Origin: Lytechinus variegatus
Taxonomy: Eukaryota > Echinodermata > Echinoidea > Temnopleuroida > Toxopneustidae
Length of the DNA stretch: 64,000 bases
Reading direction: 5' to 3'
Assembly: GCF_018143015.1 (NCBI RefSeq)
Contig: NC_054746.1
Location: 32,391,129 to 32,455,128, forward strand
The notes under the pieces are model-generated. The model was given only the letters and a program-made list of their open reading frames with translations. It made no database searches and was not told the origin of the DNA. A program made the position numbers and the translations under genes. Within the stretch, counting starts at the first letter, position 1; each line of letters begins with the position of its first letter. This document shows positions 1 through 14,148 of this stretch, piece by piece.

Positions 1-269
1 TGGCATAGCATCTGAGAAATTGCGCTTTCTACTGCGTATGCACGTTGTTTATCATAATACGCATTATGCAACTCTGCTGTCTGATTGGCTGGAGGTTGGA
101 TTGAGCTTGCGATCCAGTCATAAGGATTTGACATGTCAAATCCTTCTGATTTTCCTTGCGACTTGTCTCTGACCGGTCTGCGACACTCAAGCTGACAAGA
201 GCTGTGACGTCACATCTCCCCTCACCCAGTCGCCAGTCGGGTCGTAAGGTGTGCGGTGGTCTTAACATG

Positions 270-352
270 ATGCATGCTAGTCAGGCAGATGAAACTCTTT
301 TAAGAGATTATACATTTTTTCATTTGCCTCTACATTCTCCTGCCTGACTATA
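270..352. repeat. Short inverted-repeat element, TAGTCAGGCAG termini
   Basis: TAGTCAGGCAGATGAAA and TTCTCCTGCCTGACTA face each other about 80 bp apart, with TA at both edges. Probably a very short MITE. Confidence 0.45.
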
Positions 353-2129
353 TGAATTGAGTTTAAGTTCACTGTACATATTCCATGTTTTCTTGAACTC
401 AAGCCACTGAATCGGCTAGACCCCAAAAAATAACAACCATGACTTAAGTCTAAGATAACAGACTACACACATGACTGCTTCATCAGCGACCCCTCCACAA
501 AATGATGCAATCCACTTATGAAGGTATCCAGTATTTGCTGAGACAGATCTTAGAAAATATCATTGATTGTGCAAATTTTCCCCCTTTGGGTGAGTTTATA
601 CACTATTTTAAAACTAAGAATGAACTTGAACTTTTTGGAAAAGCATTTCAAAATGCATTTCAAGAGAGGATAGTCTCTGTCCAACTGCTAAGAAGAGCAG
701 GGCCTGGTCTTACACAAGAATTGCAATAGATTCAAACTCAAGTTTGGATTGATACATTTCAGTGAATTGAAATCAATCTCAACTTGATTTTGATTTAAAT
801 TTATATCAAGTAAAATGTTGTATGTGATGATAAAGTGATGTCACATTAGCATTTTCTTCAAACTGTAGCCTATCTAAAACCATGTTTTCTTAGAAATTTT
901 GAGATTCTCCTATTCACCTTTCAGCAAGTTTTCCAGCAACATTCAAGACCAGTATTTTTCATATGAAAATGAGAAATGAGTTCTGTCAAAATATGTTTCA
1001 GAATACAATGCCACATAATGCCGAATATGAACATATCCTAAATTCTTTCCATTAGGCTCACTATCACTCAGTAAACCTAATAGTCCCTACCCAAGAGACC
1101 CACAATGCATCTTAAAATTGGAAGACAAAAACAACTAGATTTAGATCAAATATCATACTTTCAAGAATAATAGATGCCCCATATTTTAGACTGAAAATAT
1201 ATGCAGGGAATAATTTTCCTGGTATTGCATCGCAATTTGCTCCACATTTTTGAAAGAATGCTATGCATAAAGTCTTTTATATTTAGAGAGCATATTTTTA
1301 CATAGGACTGTACAATACTTAGTTGAGAGCTTTTCTCTTATGTCCAAATATGCTATTCAAATTTGTAAAGCAAAATTATTCCCTGATATGTACTAATTCA
1401 AAAAAGTTTAACTAAACTAAAATAAAAAATCAATTTACTTTATCATCTTATTATTATTAAATTTTGTTACATCAGTATCTGGTTATTGAAACAAAAACAA
1501 TGGACAGAATGGCACAAACTCTATTACATACCACAGTCTGAATTTTCAGGAAAATTCTACAGAAATTCAAAATATATGTAACTCGACTTTCATTCAATTA
1601 TTGTTTTTCCGTAGAGACATATATCTATGACTACAAGGAAAAGGAAGTACAATAAAAATATAAGTTTCAATATTATTTTCTGTTACCAAAAACAATCATT
1701 TGAAATGACAGTTTTGAGAGAGTCTTTCCTGACAGATGCATTGTTATCAACAATACGATTTAGTTTCACTTTCCCAAAAAATACCAAGGTCAAAATCATT
1801 TTGATCATAATGTATTCTTTGTGTGTATGTATATATAAAGGCAATGTTTATCTCCACACAGCTACATCTATTACAAATGAAACAGAGCGAGGAAGGGAAC
1901 ATGTGTAGGCAAATATGTCAATTGATAAGACAAGAGTTGAGGAATCAACTCCACTCCTGTTTACAATGTTTGTCATAAGACTTAGCTTCTATAATCCATA
2001 ACCATGCATGTTTTCAAGATTTTTCTTGGCAGAAGTACCATCAAATTCAAAATCCAGACATAAACCTCACAGAAAATTTGCACATTAATAGATGTTTCTG
2101 CAGTTATTTTTCCCTCTGATAATGCTTCA
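353..2129. other. AT-rich DNA, no gene seen
   Basis: Only short chance frames. A 37-nt patch at about 502 between acceptor CTTCATCAG and GTATCC is open but too short to support. Confidence 0.5.
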
Positions 2130-2276
2130 GGGCCCTGTTGCATAAAACTTACTAAGACCAATAGTGATTCTCATAGAATCCTTGAATTTGATTGGCTGAT
2201 GAGTACCGGTATTGTTGTCATGGTAGTTATGACTAAATAGTTCAATTACCATTAGAGTAAATTTCTATGCAAAGGG
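2130..2276. repeat. Probable small MITE, GGGCCCTGTTGCATAAAAC start
   Basis: Begins GGGCCCTGTTGCATAAAACT; the end TTTCTATGCAAAGGG is its approximate inverse. A GGGCCTGGTCTTACAC block at about 701 has a similar style but is not clearly the same family. Confidence 0.4.
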
Positions 2277-2727
2277 AAATGGTTGTGAAACTGTCTTAAA
2301 GTGGTGGCTATTTGCTATTTAAGAACTAAACAGCATTTGCAGTGTACAAGCAATGGAATCATCAACATGATTTGTCAGAAGGTCACTGCACACAGATAAG
2401 CATGCCTGGGACTGCACCCAAACTGTCTCTGCCAGTTATGTTGTATTCTTAGTTTGAGAGGATTTGAGAAGCGGTGAGAGGCTTTCCTTTGCAGTAGACA
2501 AATAAAAAAGGAAAAGGCAGATCATGTATTTTGACAAATAAGCTTTCTGGACAGAGTAAATTATTGAATACAACCGGCTTTCCAATGAGGAAAATAAGTG
2601 AAAATAAGTTCCCAGTATCCCAGAAATCAATATGAAATGAGATGAGAACAAAAAGGTCATTAGGCCAAGTGGGATAAGACCAACTGGCAACTCATTCATT
2701 GAATATTGCCCTTCTTTTCTATCTTAG

Positions 2728-2867
2728 GTTTGTGCTTGACGCCACTTCAAACCCAAGGGATCTGATTTCGTCTGACACTCCAGCCCCTGTGGCAAACTCT
2801 TTTCCTCTGCCTCAATTTGGAAATTTATCCCGTCTTGGGCATTTGGCATCACCATCGATATCTCATG
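2728..2867 (+). CDS. Candidate coding exon, unknown gene
   Basis: A good acceptor (TTTTCTATCTTAG) precedes an open frame of 46 codons (FVLDATSNPRDLISSDTPAP, then VANSFPLPQFGNLSRLGHLA), with a possible donor ATG/GTACAT. Read through, it stops four codons later. It is less AT-rich than its surroundings. No family recognised. It would be antisense within RyR intron 1. Confidence 0.3.
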
Positions 2868-3554
2868 GTACATGAATGATTCAATTTTCTTTCTCAATTA
2901 TGACAATTGGGAACTGAAGAAAAACTTAGGAGATGAAATATTTCTCCTCCTTGCCAATGGGATCAATTTGGGTAATTTGTCTTGATCCATTTATCAATGA
3001 TTCCTAGAAAAAAATTGATACTAATCGACGACAAGTATAAAAAGCTTTTGGGAGATTACACAGCATAGGTCACTTTGTTCATGTAATTAATAATAGAATG
3101 ACTCAAGCATTCATTCATTCAGGAGCAGGAGCATTCAATTTATCTTGTTTTAATCATAAGATCATTCTTTATGGGTCAAGATTCAAGGACAGTCACTGAA
3201 TACTTTGAGATGAAATGCACAACCCTCCAATTGCAAATTACACTCCATTATTACAATAATAATCCCATTACTTTTTTACTATATAGGCCACTATTCACCA
3301 CTACTTTGTCCTTATCTCAACTTAACTTATCTTCAAACTTTCAGTCTTAAATGATCTTTCATTTCTACTGTCTTCCATTCAATTTTTTGTATTTGTTATC
3401 AATCACTGCATGTCCCCCTATCTCTAAATATCCATCTTTCACTCTTTCTCCCTCATCTCTATTTTCATTTCATTCTTTGTTGCCCTAAGACTTCTTTATC
3501 TCTCTCTCTTACTTTCTCTCTCTTTCTCTCCTGTCTCTATCTTTCATTTGTATC

Positions 3555-3755
3555 TGTATCTGGCCATCCTATCTACCTAGATCGATCCATACATTCCTCC
3601 ATCTATCCATCCATCTTACCATCCATCCATCTTTCCTTCCTTCCATCCATCCATCCATCCATCTATGCATGTATTTATCTATTTTTCTATCTATATATCT
3701 ATATATGCATTCACCTATCTATCTACCTATCCATCTATGTCTCTCTGTCTCTGTT
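3555..3755 (+). repeat. (ATCC)n/(ATCT)n tetranucleotide array
   Basis: CCATCCATCC, then CTATCTATAT-like repeats. A pyrimidine-rich stretch flanks it on the left (3,400-3,550). Confidence 0.9.
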
Positions 3756-5929
3756 TCTCTCGCTCACCCACTCATTCTAAACTCCCCCTCCTGACTCCAG
3801 TTTCATTATCTTAGCAGTTGCTTTTTCCAAAATATTCTTCAAACAGGCCCTCCCATCATTATGACACACCTGGGGCCCCGGGCGAAATAGAATATTATTG
3901 ATTCGGCAAAACGGGAAGGATGAAGATACGACAGCCTCAACCGCCTCGACCGCGTGTTTTACCAAGCACATGCTCAAGGGTATTTCATGCACACCGATAT
4001 CGAAACCGCATATACCCATTTTTATTGAACGATAGACAATGAGCCCCAGTTCCCGTGAATGGCAGCACATGCAACATATATTTTGCAAGGTGATGTCTTA
4101 GACTGCATCTTCCATTAATTGAGTTTGTTACTTATTTCTTAAAATGCTCATATTTTATTAAATATGATACGTACAGATCCTTTACTCTTCAAGTTCAAGT
4201 GCTGGGTTTCATATTGAACAAAACAAGATACATCAAATAACTACATGTATTTTCCTTTAAAAAATATATATTGTTTCTCTTTCTTCACTTATATTAACAT
4301 TGAAACAAGGAATATCTTAATAAGGATTGATCAACATTATTTGTTGAATAACATATTTTCCATGGAATAAAATGGTCAAAATCAACATGAATTGTGGTTT
4401 ACTTTGATTTGGTAGATTTAGACCACTGTTGTTATTTTGATGAATCCTATCAAGATTATTGTCAGGTTGTTTCTTAATAGTACGGTATATCAAACTTGAG
4501 TGTATAAAACAATATTGCATCCCATATTCCCATTCGTAAAGTTGACAGTAAAAAGTTACATCAAAGTGAATGAAAGTTAACCTCAAGAGACACCAACAGT
4601 TATCTGATTAAAAAATCTTGGGGGATTCCCCACTTAATATCAAGTCTGAATCTCCAAGACTTTTAATAGCCATTTTTAAAAGCACTGTATATGTGACGTC
4701 TAAAATCCTCAGAGGCATGCTTCTATATCTACTTAAGATGTAAATAATATCCAAAAGATCTTGGCCCAGTTGGAGAAAGAGTTTAATGGTTATCAAACAT
4801 AACTCTCCTCAACACCCACTCCTTCTTTTCTCCTCTCCTCTCATCTATTCTTTCATCCCTTCTCTCCCATTTTAGAATTCCTTCTTCCTCTTTTATTTTC
4901 AACCTTTCTCCCCCATTCTCTCTACATTTTCTTTAAATTTTCTCCTTTCTCTTAGCTTCCATTAATATCACAATCATCAACTGTATCGTCATCTTTACCT
5001 ATGCACTTGCATATTACTTTCGACTGTCCGCACAAGTACACTGTCAAGACCAATTGGTAATGCATACTTGGTTCCAATCTACCAAAGATAAGTATTATGT
5101 GATATAATTGAACTTCATCGGTCATTAATCAGTCATTATTGATCATAATATGATCTTTTCATTTAATGTTCATTCATGCATGGCTCATTTAACATGGCAA
5201 ACATATTTTTACACTACACAATACGCAGCCTAAGGTAGTCGTGTGGACGGACTGATCTGCATGACCTTAATATTGTCCAGCAAAATGTCAGAAGGTTGAA
5301 TGCCCTTTGGGAGGGGGATGATGAATCAACAAAGTCAATGTCTTGTTGAATGAGATATTGCATTCTCTCTGATTGGTATTTGATTAGGGGTACATGTCTT
5401 CACCCAGATAACTCCTTTTCTTCTATATTCTCCTAATAAATTGTAATTAAAGAGGACTGTTGGGGAGGGAAGGGGAGATGATGGAAGAGTAGAAAGATGG
5501 AGTATGAACGGAGGGACTGTTCTATCTACTTTTTTGAAATTGCATTAAAATATTTCCACATGTCTTCCCCAAAATTGTCTTCTTGTACCAAACCCTGTAG
5601 GTGATTTCACACAATGATTCTTTTTTTTAAGTGCTGCATCAAGATACAAAAGATCAACGAAGGATTGCTTGCTTTGTCAAAAATGTCATTGGCTTCAACT
5701 TAAGCACTGCATTCTCCTAATTGCGCTCCCTTTCAAAAGATGGAAAAAAATAAGTATAGAAGAAAATGCGGCTGAGGAGAGCAATTACAAGTTTGTATTA
5801 GTTGTGCACGTCATTAGGGTATGTTCACATGGATCTTCCATAGTTTTTAATGGTTTATTTTCAGAAAAAAATGATAATGCACAGAATCCTTATAATGCAA
5901 TATATATTTAAACAACATGTAACAATAAT

Positions 5930-6020
5930 AGCAGGGCCCACTGGGAGAACAGTTTTCAGAACTGAAGTGGCTACCCTGGGTAAATATGCCATTGTAGTTG
6001 TTCTTCTTGTTCTTATTATT
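5930..6020 (+). repeat. SINE fragment (GGCTACCCTGGGTAAATA)
   Basis: Contains CAGGGCCCACTGGGAGAACA and GGCTACCCTGGGTAAATA, then an (ATT)-rich tail. The same block ends the SINE at 34.5 kb. Confidence 0.5.
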
Positions 6021-8697
6021 ATCATTTCATTATTATCATCATCCTTCATCACAACAAATAGAAATAATATAAATCACAATTTCAAAATGTAGTCACATTG
6101 ATACCAATTCAACATCAGGGTAAGCTCTATCTGTTCATTGTTGGTCCAAAGGGGGTGGCTAAGAGAAGTTCTATTTTTCTGTTTCATGATAGAAAATTAT
6201 AATAGTGAAATGAATTCCCTTTTTTTCACTGATTCAAAGTCATATTGTATCTTGATGGAATCTCTAAATTTATGGAGTGCAGTGTGAACCTCACTCTTCT
6301 AGCTTTCATCATTCCACATGATTTGGCTTCAGCTCTAGTAATGAATAAATACATGTCTTTCAGGAAGGAATGCAGTCTCATTAATTCAGACAGCACATGA
6401 AAATATTTTTCTTAAATAGGTGGATAGGAAGTTGAAAATGCATCAAGACAAAGAATATGGCTTTTTCCTCCAAGTGCACATGAACATAAAAAAATCCTGT
6501 TTTCATTTGATTCACTTCTTTCCTTGCTATTGTTAATCAGCATTAGATATGAAAACATTAAAGAATGGGAAAGAATGACAGGAGAGCTATTTTTAAAACA
6601 TCTTCGGCCATGTTGCAGAAACACTTGCATTTGAAGAATGGATTCACTCTTTTTAAGTAGAAAAAAAATATTCTGATGAAATGAGAGATAGCCTAAACCG
6701 TTTGTCCTTTCTAGTGTAAATGTATGACCAACAATATCTCACATTATAAAGCTGTTCGTAATTTATCTTATTAGTTAGTGCCTACCAGAAGAATCCTCAC
6801 TGGTTTGGTGATACCGTTATTGCAACAATATCTAATAGATAATTGTCTGCTTGGCTTATAAAGCTCTGGCCATTCTTGACAATCCTACATAATTGCAATT
6901 ATGATTGAATTAGCAGCCGAAATACAATGTAGGTATCTTTATCATTAATTCTACATAAATTTGCCAAATTTCTTGAACAAGTAAGTCAAAAAGGTACACT
7001 TTTGATTGTTTGAAATCAATCACACTGCACACTGCATACAAAATGCATGTTTTTGCATTCGCTTGAAATCACAATGGGGCTATAATGTATCTATAGAGAA
7101 GCATAATAAATACAGTTGTACCCAAGTTTCATATGGTTGAAGGTGTCACAAGTTTCCCTTCAGGCCCAACAGTCCTAGAATCCATAGGCATTCAGAAACC
7201 CATTTCTCTTATTTTCTTAAAAATCAATATCATCTTAAAGCAAATCTCTTTGTTTACACATACCCATTCCATAGCTTCTTCTTCATAGAGACCAAGACAC
7301 ACCAATCAGAATGCAATTAATGGTCTTCATTCTCGGCTATGACCAAATTCTTTGATACGACTGAGATCAATCGATGAAGATTAAATTATATTTTCTGCCT
7401 GGTTTGACTACAGATTGAATTAAGAATGAAAGGGCATCCAGGCGTTGCCCAGGTTCTCAACAAAATGGTCTACATGATTGATCATTATGCATGACTAAAA
7501 TATTTTGTACCGGGGGTACCATATAAATGTTTTTGTACCATTTTATACCATGTAAATATACCATGCATGCTTATTTTCAAAAAGTTAATTTAGAAGAGTG
7601 AAAAGATCAATAGAGTAATGGTTCAATAAAACATCATAGATAAGTTTTCACAAAACATAAATACATGTACCTCTATTTCATGTATAATTTCTGAGTAGCT
7701 AAAAGCTCTCATATCCAGACAACTGTGTTTACCTCCATTTGGTTTCTATTGAATTATCTCTGATTTCTTTAATCTAACAAACTACTAGTACATCATTTTC
7801 ATTATCTATATTGTCAGTTGCAATTTAAACTAAAGAGTAGAATACAATGAGAAAGCCATTTCTGCATGGCAGGTCACAAATATGTGTACACACTGCACAA
7901 ATAATGAATGATGAAATGAAAGGTTCAGCTAGGTGCAACTGTTACTTGTCATGTACTGTATGACTAGATTCTAGTCAATCAAACGGCACTAACAAAATCA
8001 AATCAATTTCTTTTTTTTACCAATGAACTGTGCATGTCCCAGACTTGCATATGATTTTTTTCCATTGAAATTCAACTCTTTCTGAAATGGAGCACTGAAC
8101 ATTAAAATTTATACAAAGATTCTGTCCACTAAGCAGCGATTTAAAATTCTCACACATTTGACACAATAACGATCTTTATCTACATTCTGCCCTAACAATG
8201 CAAACTGACTTAGTGCTCCATAAATCTATTTATAAGATTGATTATGCAATAAAAGGCAATAACAATATGGAATACAGGTCATTTGTTGGCTAAGATCAAG
8301 GTATACACAAAAGTTCATTATGACTGATCACTGACTGTACACTGACTATACACCAAGGTTATAAATCGATTGAATTTGAGTTTAAACTCAATTATTATGG
8401 TCAATTGAACGGTTGTGATAAGGGACCTATGAATACAAACATTTCTGGTTATAATGCTCTTTCATGCAAACTAGGTTAAGGACCGAGCGACTGTCTGTGC
8501 ATGAATTCTGCATACGTGTAGAAATAATTGTGGCATAAAAACAGCGAATTGGACTTGAGGATACAGTATGTACAGATCTGCTTGTATGTGTGAGAATATG
8601 TAGAACATACTGGTACTATATATTGAAAGATTATTGATTCAACATGATAATTGAAGGTAAAATCATTCAGACATATTTATCATTTTTTATGTAGTGT

Positions 8698-9532
8698 CAG
8701 TCCTTCACGTTTATAATTTCGTGGAGCTCAATAAATCGCTCTCCTTATTTTTTTGACGAGCTCAATTGAGCTCCTCAGAATCGCTCTCCTTGAGGAGCTC
8801 AAATCAATTTAATTCAATACATAGGCCTATATACTAAATGGTAGATTTTCCTTAAAATTGTAAACGCAATAGCTGTGTAGCTATTTTTTAATCTATGGTG
8901 AAACTAGGCCTGGGTCACTATGTTTACAAATACTGCATTCCTGCTTTTAAAAAAACTTAAGTCTTTTTTAGATCTACAAAAAATTGCTAAAATTTCACAT
9001 TTTTCATAATACATCAATAAATCCATGAAATGGCTATCTATCTTCCATAATTCCTTGAAATTATTTTGATTTAGCTGAAAACTATCAGGAAAATGAAGAG
9101 TATTCACCTCTTTCTTGACTTTAATTGATGTTAATCGGTAAACATTGTAGTCCCACATTTAGACTTTTATGGTGTTGCAAACTTTTTTTTAACTGAAAAC
9201 GATCATTGATCGTGTGATTGTTATTGTTATTGTTTTCACTTGGTCAACACACCATGAAAATCTACATATGGGACTACAATATTTACTGAGTTTAATATCA
9301 TAAATCAGAGTCAGGAAAGGGGTGAATATTTTTCATCTTTTTGGTATTTTCCAAATAACTAAAAAATAATTGCAAGGAATGCAAGGAAAGATGTAAAATG
9401 TAAAATTTCAGCAACTTTTGGTGTGATGGTATTTTTTTGTTTTTTTTTAAGGATCCCAATATTTTGTTCTCATCTTTTTAGGAGCGTGGTAGGAGCGCCG
9501 GCGCGATCATGCTCCTCAAAAATGAATGTCTG
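8698..9532. mobile_element. Element with repeated GAGCTCCTC/GGAGCG words at both ends (835 bp)
   Basis: Begins CAGTCCTTCACG and ends AATGTCTG, flanked by TAGTGT on both sides (8,692-8,697 and 9,533-9,538). Words such as GGAGCTC, GCTCTCC and GCTCCTC cluster near both ends. The interior near 9,000-9,110 resembles 16,030-16,110 of the CTTGCCCG element. Confidence 0.6.
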
Positions 9533-9749
9533 TAGTGTAAAAAGAATCTTCTTATGTCATTTTTTTTGCCAATGCCACATCCTTCATGCTCATTTTTTCA
9601 AAATCTATATGCTTTTAGCTCTTCACTATTAAATTGTTCATCTATACGTATGAACTCCTAGATCAGTAGATTTTGTGCTAATGTGTTAACTGTTATTTCT
9701 TTTTATTTCAATAGTCAACAAAGAGGAGGCACACATGTACTTCATCATT

Positions 9750-9800
9750 TATAGACCCTACATTGTACACTGCATGTAGTGTATAATGTATAGGGTCTAA
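9750..9800. repeat. Imperfect palindrome, TAGACCCTACATTGTACACT arms
   Basis: TAGACCCTACATTGTACACT, a short spacer, then AGTGTATAATGTATAGGGTC form a hairpin with arms of about 21 bp. Confidence 0.7.
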
Positions 9801-9823
9801 ATGTTGAAATTACATGCGTTCAG

Positions 9824-9982
9824 AAGGGATGGGTCGTGAGAGACAAACCCCTCCAGTGCTGCCATGCAAGTCTCTCATCGCCTGGCTCTATACAAAAGCC
9901 CACTACCAAGAGCCATGCTTGCTGATGCGGCTGGGCCAGAGCATTCTCTACATTCTTCAACCAGTCACATGCACAGCAGTAG
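9824..9982 (+). CDS. Candidate coding exon, unknown gene
   Basis: A GC-richer patch with an open frame including SLIAWLYTKAHYQEPCLLMR and LGQSILYILQPVTC. The acceptor GCGTTCAG is moderate, and donors GTAGGT or GTATCC are possible. Its entry phase would fit the exit phase of the 2.7 kb candidate. The minus strand is also open. No family recognised. Confidence 0.25.
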
Positions 9983-10199
9983 GTATCCGATGGGCAACAT
10001 CACAAGAAAGTAGGCTGACCATGGTCACAAAGAAACTAGTATGACGTACATGTGCGCATACTATGCATAGTAGTCAATAAGCATCATTATAAAGTGGGGG
10101 AAAATCTACTCCTGATATGCAGTACTTTTGTGACGAAAAAGTCATAAGGGAAATTATTTGTATAATGATACTTAATTGGAGGAGAAAACTACCAGATAG

Positions 10200-10580
10200 C
10201 AGGGCTCCACACGAACCCTTTTTTTCTACTGATCCGACCTGATATGTCGGACCAGTAGATAACCAGGTTTTTTCCAATTTTTTACTTGTCAAACCTAAAC
10301 TTTACAGGTCCCAAAAAATACAGAAAAACATAAAAAGACCAGTTTGTTTTGCTGTCTTTTATTGCCTACTGTTACGCCCCCCCAAAAGAAACAGACCACG
10401 CACACAACATAATCCATCAGCGCAATTTTTTTAGATGCCAGAGTCATTTTTATAATTTACAAAAGAGAAGAAAATATCATTGTACCAGTTTGATATATTT
10501 TTTTAAATCTAGCTATTTCTGAAAAGCTACTGGCCCGACAGCAATGTTTACCGGTCTGGAACCGTCGGACCGGTGCCGGT
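10200..10580. mobile_element. Probable element with repeated CTACTGGTCCGAC words
   Basis: Starts near CAGGGCTCCACACG. CTACTGATCCGAC with GTCGGACCAGTAG forms a hairpin near the left end; CTACTGGCCCGAC and GTCGGACCGGT lie near the right end. The architecture matches the 8.7 and 15.7 kb elements, but I found no target duplication, so the borders are approximate. Confidence 0.45.
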
Positions 10581-13562
10581 GCTGTAGAAAGTATGCTTAT
10601 TTCATACCATATATATCTAAAGAAGTGAAGAAAATGCATATTCACAAGAACATATCAATACTATCTATAGAAATCATGAAAGAATGCAATGATCTGGAAT
10701 AAAAATGATCAACTTGTAATGCCTTTTTTTTATTAAGTTAACCCATATCTTTTAGAGTTTGGTAAGCTGATAATGTAACCTGGTCAAAAGAAAGAGGTCA
10801 CATCTAAGGGGAAAAAAAAAAATTGGGGGTAGATCTTAAAACTACTACCAATGAATAAAGAACCAATTACCTTGAGGTACAATGCTACTTCTGTAAAACC
10901 TTCTTCATAATATATTTTTCAGGCAGATGACATATGATAGCTGTACAAAAATATTGAAGCGGTAATAATCGAAAATCAATACTTTTCCTTCCTGTTTTGT
11001 TTTACAAAAGAATACAAACAGGAAGAGTGTTCCACTCTACAGATAACTTTTTTTTCACAGAAATAATTCAATTCAATAAAAATGATTGTACAGTCACATA
11101 CAAGTTTCTATATCATTTCAATATTTAAGTTCAAATAATCCAGTGCACGGCCTCCAGAAAGAGCTTCGTTATCAAAATAATGGTGAGTGTTCTTCAAACC
11201 TCTTGCGTGATTCTAAGTAACAAACCCGTATACATGTATATATATATATATAAAACGATCCTCGATATCACAAACTGAAACTAAAAGGATTTTTTTTTCT
11301 TGCTTTTTAATGCCCATTTATTGCTGTGCATAAAAATAAAGCAATCGAATGCAGAAATAAAAGAAATGAATCAATCTTAAAGGTAATTGTGACCATAGCA
11401 TTAAATATTTTTCACCTCATAATAATACTTAATGTTACCATGATGATTCATGAAATGAGATTTTATTTTCACTAAGTGACAAATTGCTTACATACTATGC
11501 AACCAAAATTAACTCAAAGTTTCAAGAAACAGGCACTTATTTAGTATTAACTTAAGTTTTTAATAATCAGAAATTAAAAATCAGATCTTTTAATTCATGG
11601 AGGTGGCAACATCATTCCACATGCAAAGGGATACATGTAAGTACTGGTATAATGCAAACGTTCAGAAGAAGTTATCTCAATATTAACATTTTGCAATATA
11701 CTGCCAGTTTGTGGCATAATGGGTGAAAAACGTTTTGTTTTCCCAAACAATATCATCCCAAAATTATGTTAAAGATGGCTTTCAAAAGTCATTTACAGAC
11801 TTTTTCAAGAATTATCATGTATTTTATGGGTTCACTCACCATGCAAACTACATGTACTAATTACCAAACTTTTTTGTCCATGTTTTTATAATTTTTACTA
11901 CAACTTGGATAAATGATTCAGTGGTTTTTCAGAAAGTGATGTCGTTAATTTATATCTGATACTGCATAGTAAATGGGAGAGTTAGAAAATCCACAATTAG
12001 TACAGATTGCATACATTAACACACTGGGGGCCTGATTAATTGTTGAATTATTTGTGGGCATGTCAATATTGATTGCATTATATACCAATTAAATGAAAGC
12101 TGGAAGCTTTTGAGAAACTCAGCAATTTAATTGGTTCCTCTGAGGCATAATGAGAATACTTTACATTCATGGCAATTAAAGATCTATCTACTGCAGATTC
12201 TGCTCGTTACAAAATTTTGATTTACACATGTAATTTCTCATAGGAAAGTTGCACATGTCCTTCTTTCTAGATAATAAAGGTTTCTTTGAGTTTAAGACTG
12301 CATTTATAAGATTTTAATGTTATTATTTGCAATGATCAACCATGTTGTAACACACATTAAAATATAATTTATATGTATGTTTGAATCTATAAAATCATAT
12401 GAATACAAAATGGGTTTTGAACATCATCAGATGAGATCATGAGAGTATGAACTGCCTGTTGCTCAATAAGCACAAGTATCATATCAAAGAAAAAATACAT
12501 GTTATTGTTAAGTTCAAAATGTTCATCATCATTTTCCACACATCTCTGCAGTATATATACCTGTAGTGCAGGTACAATTTACTCTCTCTTGGTGTTATTT
12601 TTTCATGTGGGTCAAAGGAAATAATAGTGCAGTAGTAGCACACACATGTAAAAGAAATAAAAACATAATTTTCAATTATCTATTTATAGAGGATCAAAAA
12701 AAATTTGATGGATAAAAATGCAATTATGGTTGCCATGCATGGTGAATTTGCCATCAATGTTACTGGAAGTTTCTAGAGAAATCAACAACCAATGAAAATA
12801 AAAGTTTTCTTGGAACTTACCAGCAACAACTACAGGCTTACATGTACTTTGGAAGATGGCTGATTGCATAATAAAAATCTCTATTAAGCCTAATCTCTAG
12901 TTTCAAAATGGATAGTAATTTAAAATAAAGCATCAAATTTAATGGACAAAAGCATAAAACAGTCTTATAATTTTGACTTTTCCAATGAAACCTGAAAAAG
13001 GTAGCTATAAATCATGAATTACCAAAACAAAGCAAACCTATAAATGTATGTCACCTGCTGTCATTGCCCTACCCACAACATCCTGTAATTCAGTGCAACA
13101 ATTTAACATCACACATTCTTACTATAGCCAATAAATAAAGCTGATGGCACATAATATAATTGCCCTCCTCATATGTGTTTACATTACAGCATGTTTACCA
13201 TTGTCTCTATAAAACAGTTATGTTTGCGCAAGAGATAGCCCTATCTAAATCTCTCACATGTCTCACTGTGATTGCATGTCAGCTGCACTGGATCATGCAT
13301 CTAAAATTGATAAAAAGATCAGGCGGATGCATGACTAGTAACTGCATTATCAAGCATCCAGTAAACCATAAATCAGTCAACATTTGATTGAAATAAGCTC
13401 ATGACCAGTCTTGGCAGCAAAAAATATTAATCTGTAGAAGATAATGATGTCAAAATACCTGTAAAATGATATTCAATATTTTACTTATGATTTCAAGTGA
13501 ATGTTAGTGTATAATGTGGATAATATAGGGTTGGTTCATAGGCCCTAATCCTCAATATTGTT
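10581..13562. other. AT-rich intronic DNA, nothing recognised
   Basis: No open frame with credible splice sites and no clear repeat borders. A short (TA)n run lies near 11,237-11,252. Confidence 0.5.
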
Positions 13563-13567
13563 CTAAG

Positions 13568-14065
13568 GCCGTGTTTATGCTTCCATTTTTCAGGCCAGAA
13601 TCAGCGTTTCCAAACGTGATTAGTGCAAAACACGGTTGCGTCCATGCTTACTTTCATATAAACGCTGTTTCAAAACGCCGATCGTAAACTCACAAAAAGG
13701 TGCGTTTGTAAACGTCGTTTGACCAGAATCAGGCTTTCTGGGGAAGCATAAACACAACCGCGATCGTAAACATGTTTAAATGACGTCATTTGGTACCTGC
13801 TTCCGGTGAGATGAAAATCCGCGGGCAAATACAGTCGCATTGCTCCATGTTATCTCTACGTAATAACAACAATGGGAAAAAAAACTTTCGAAAAAAGGCG
13901 CGCCCAATTTGACCTCGCTTTATGATGCGAAGCCAGCTGGAGATCATGATTTGCTCTGAAAAGTTAAGCATAAACAGCAATCCCAGAACCACTTTTACGA
14001 TCGGCGTTTTGAATCGATGTTTGAAATCGCTGATTGTGTCCTCCCAATGGAAGCATAAACACATC
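13568..14065. mobile_element. MITE with GTGTTTATGCTTCCA termini, copy A
   Basis: Inverted termini GTGTTTATGCTTCCA / TGGAAGCATAAACAC are flanked by CTAAG at 13,563-13,567 and 14,066-14,070. Copy B at 18.3 kb matches over the full length. No coding capacity recognised. Confidence 0.8.
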
Positions 14066-14079
14066 CTAAGCTTGTGCAG

Positions 14080-14148
14080 TTCAGGGTGCTACAAGATTCC
14101 TCTGCCCTCCTGCATCACCTCTGTGGGCTATGGGCAATGGGGATTCTT
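14080..14148 (+). CDS. Candidate coding exon, unknown gene
   Basis: After acceptor GCTTGTGCAG there are 23 open codons (FRVLQDSSALLHHLCGLWAM), then donor-like GTGAAT; the frame stays open to 14,193. Not recognised. Confidence 0.22.

Larger units (their letters stand above)
2868..8691. other. Mostly unannotated AT-rich DNA
   Basis: Apart from the tetranucleotide array and SINE fragment listed separately, I see one GC-richer patch at 3,780-4,090 with a 103-codon minus frame that I cannot identify. The rest has no coding signal. Confidence 0.5.

Noticed and set aside
3777..4088. 103-codon minus-strand frame in a GC-richer patch
   Set aside because: No recognisable domain and no convincing splice sites; kept only as a note in the gap entry.
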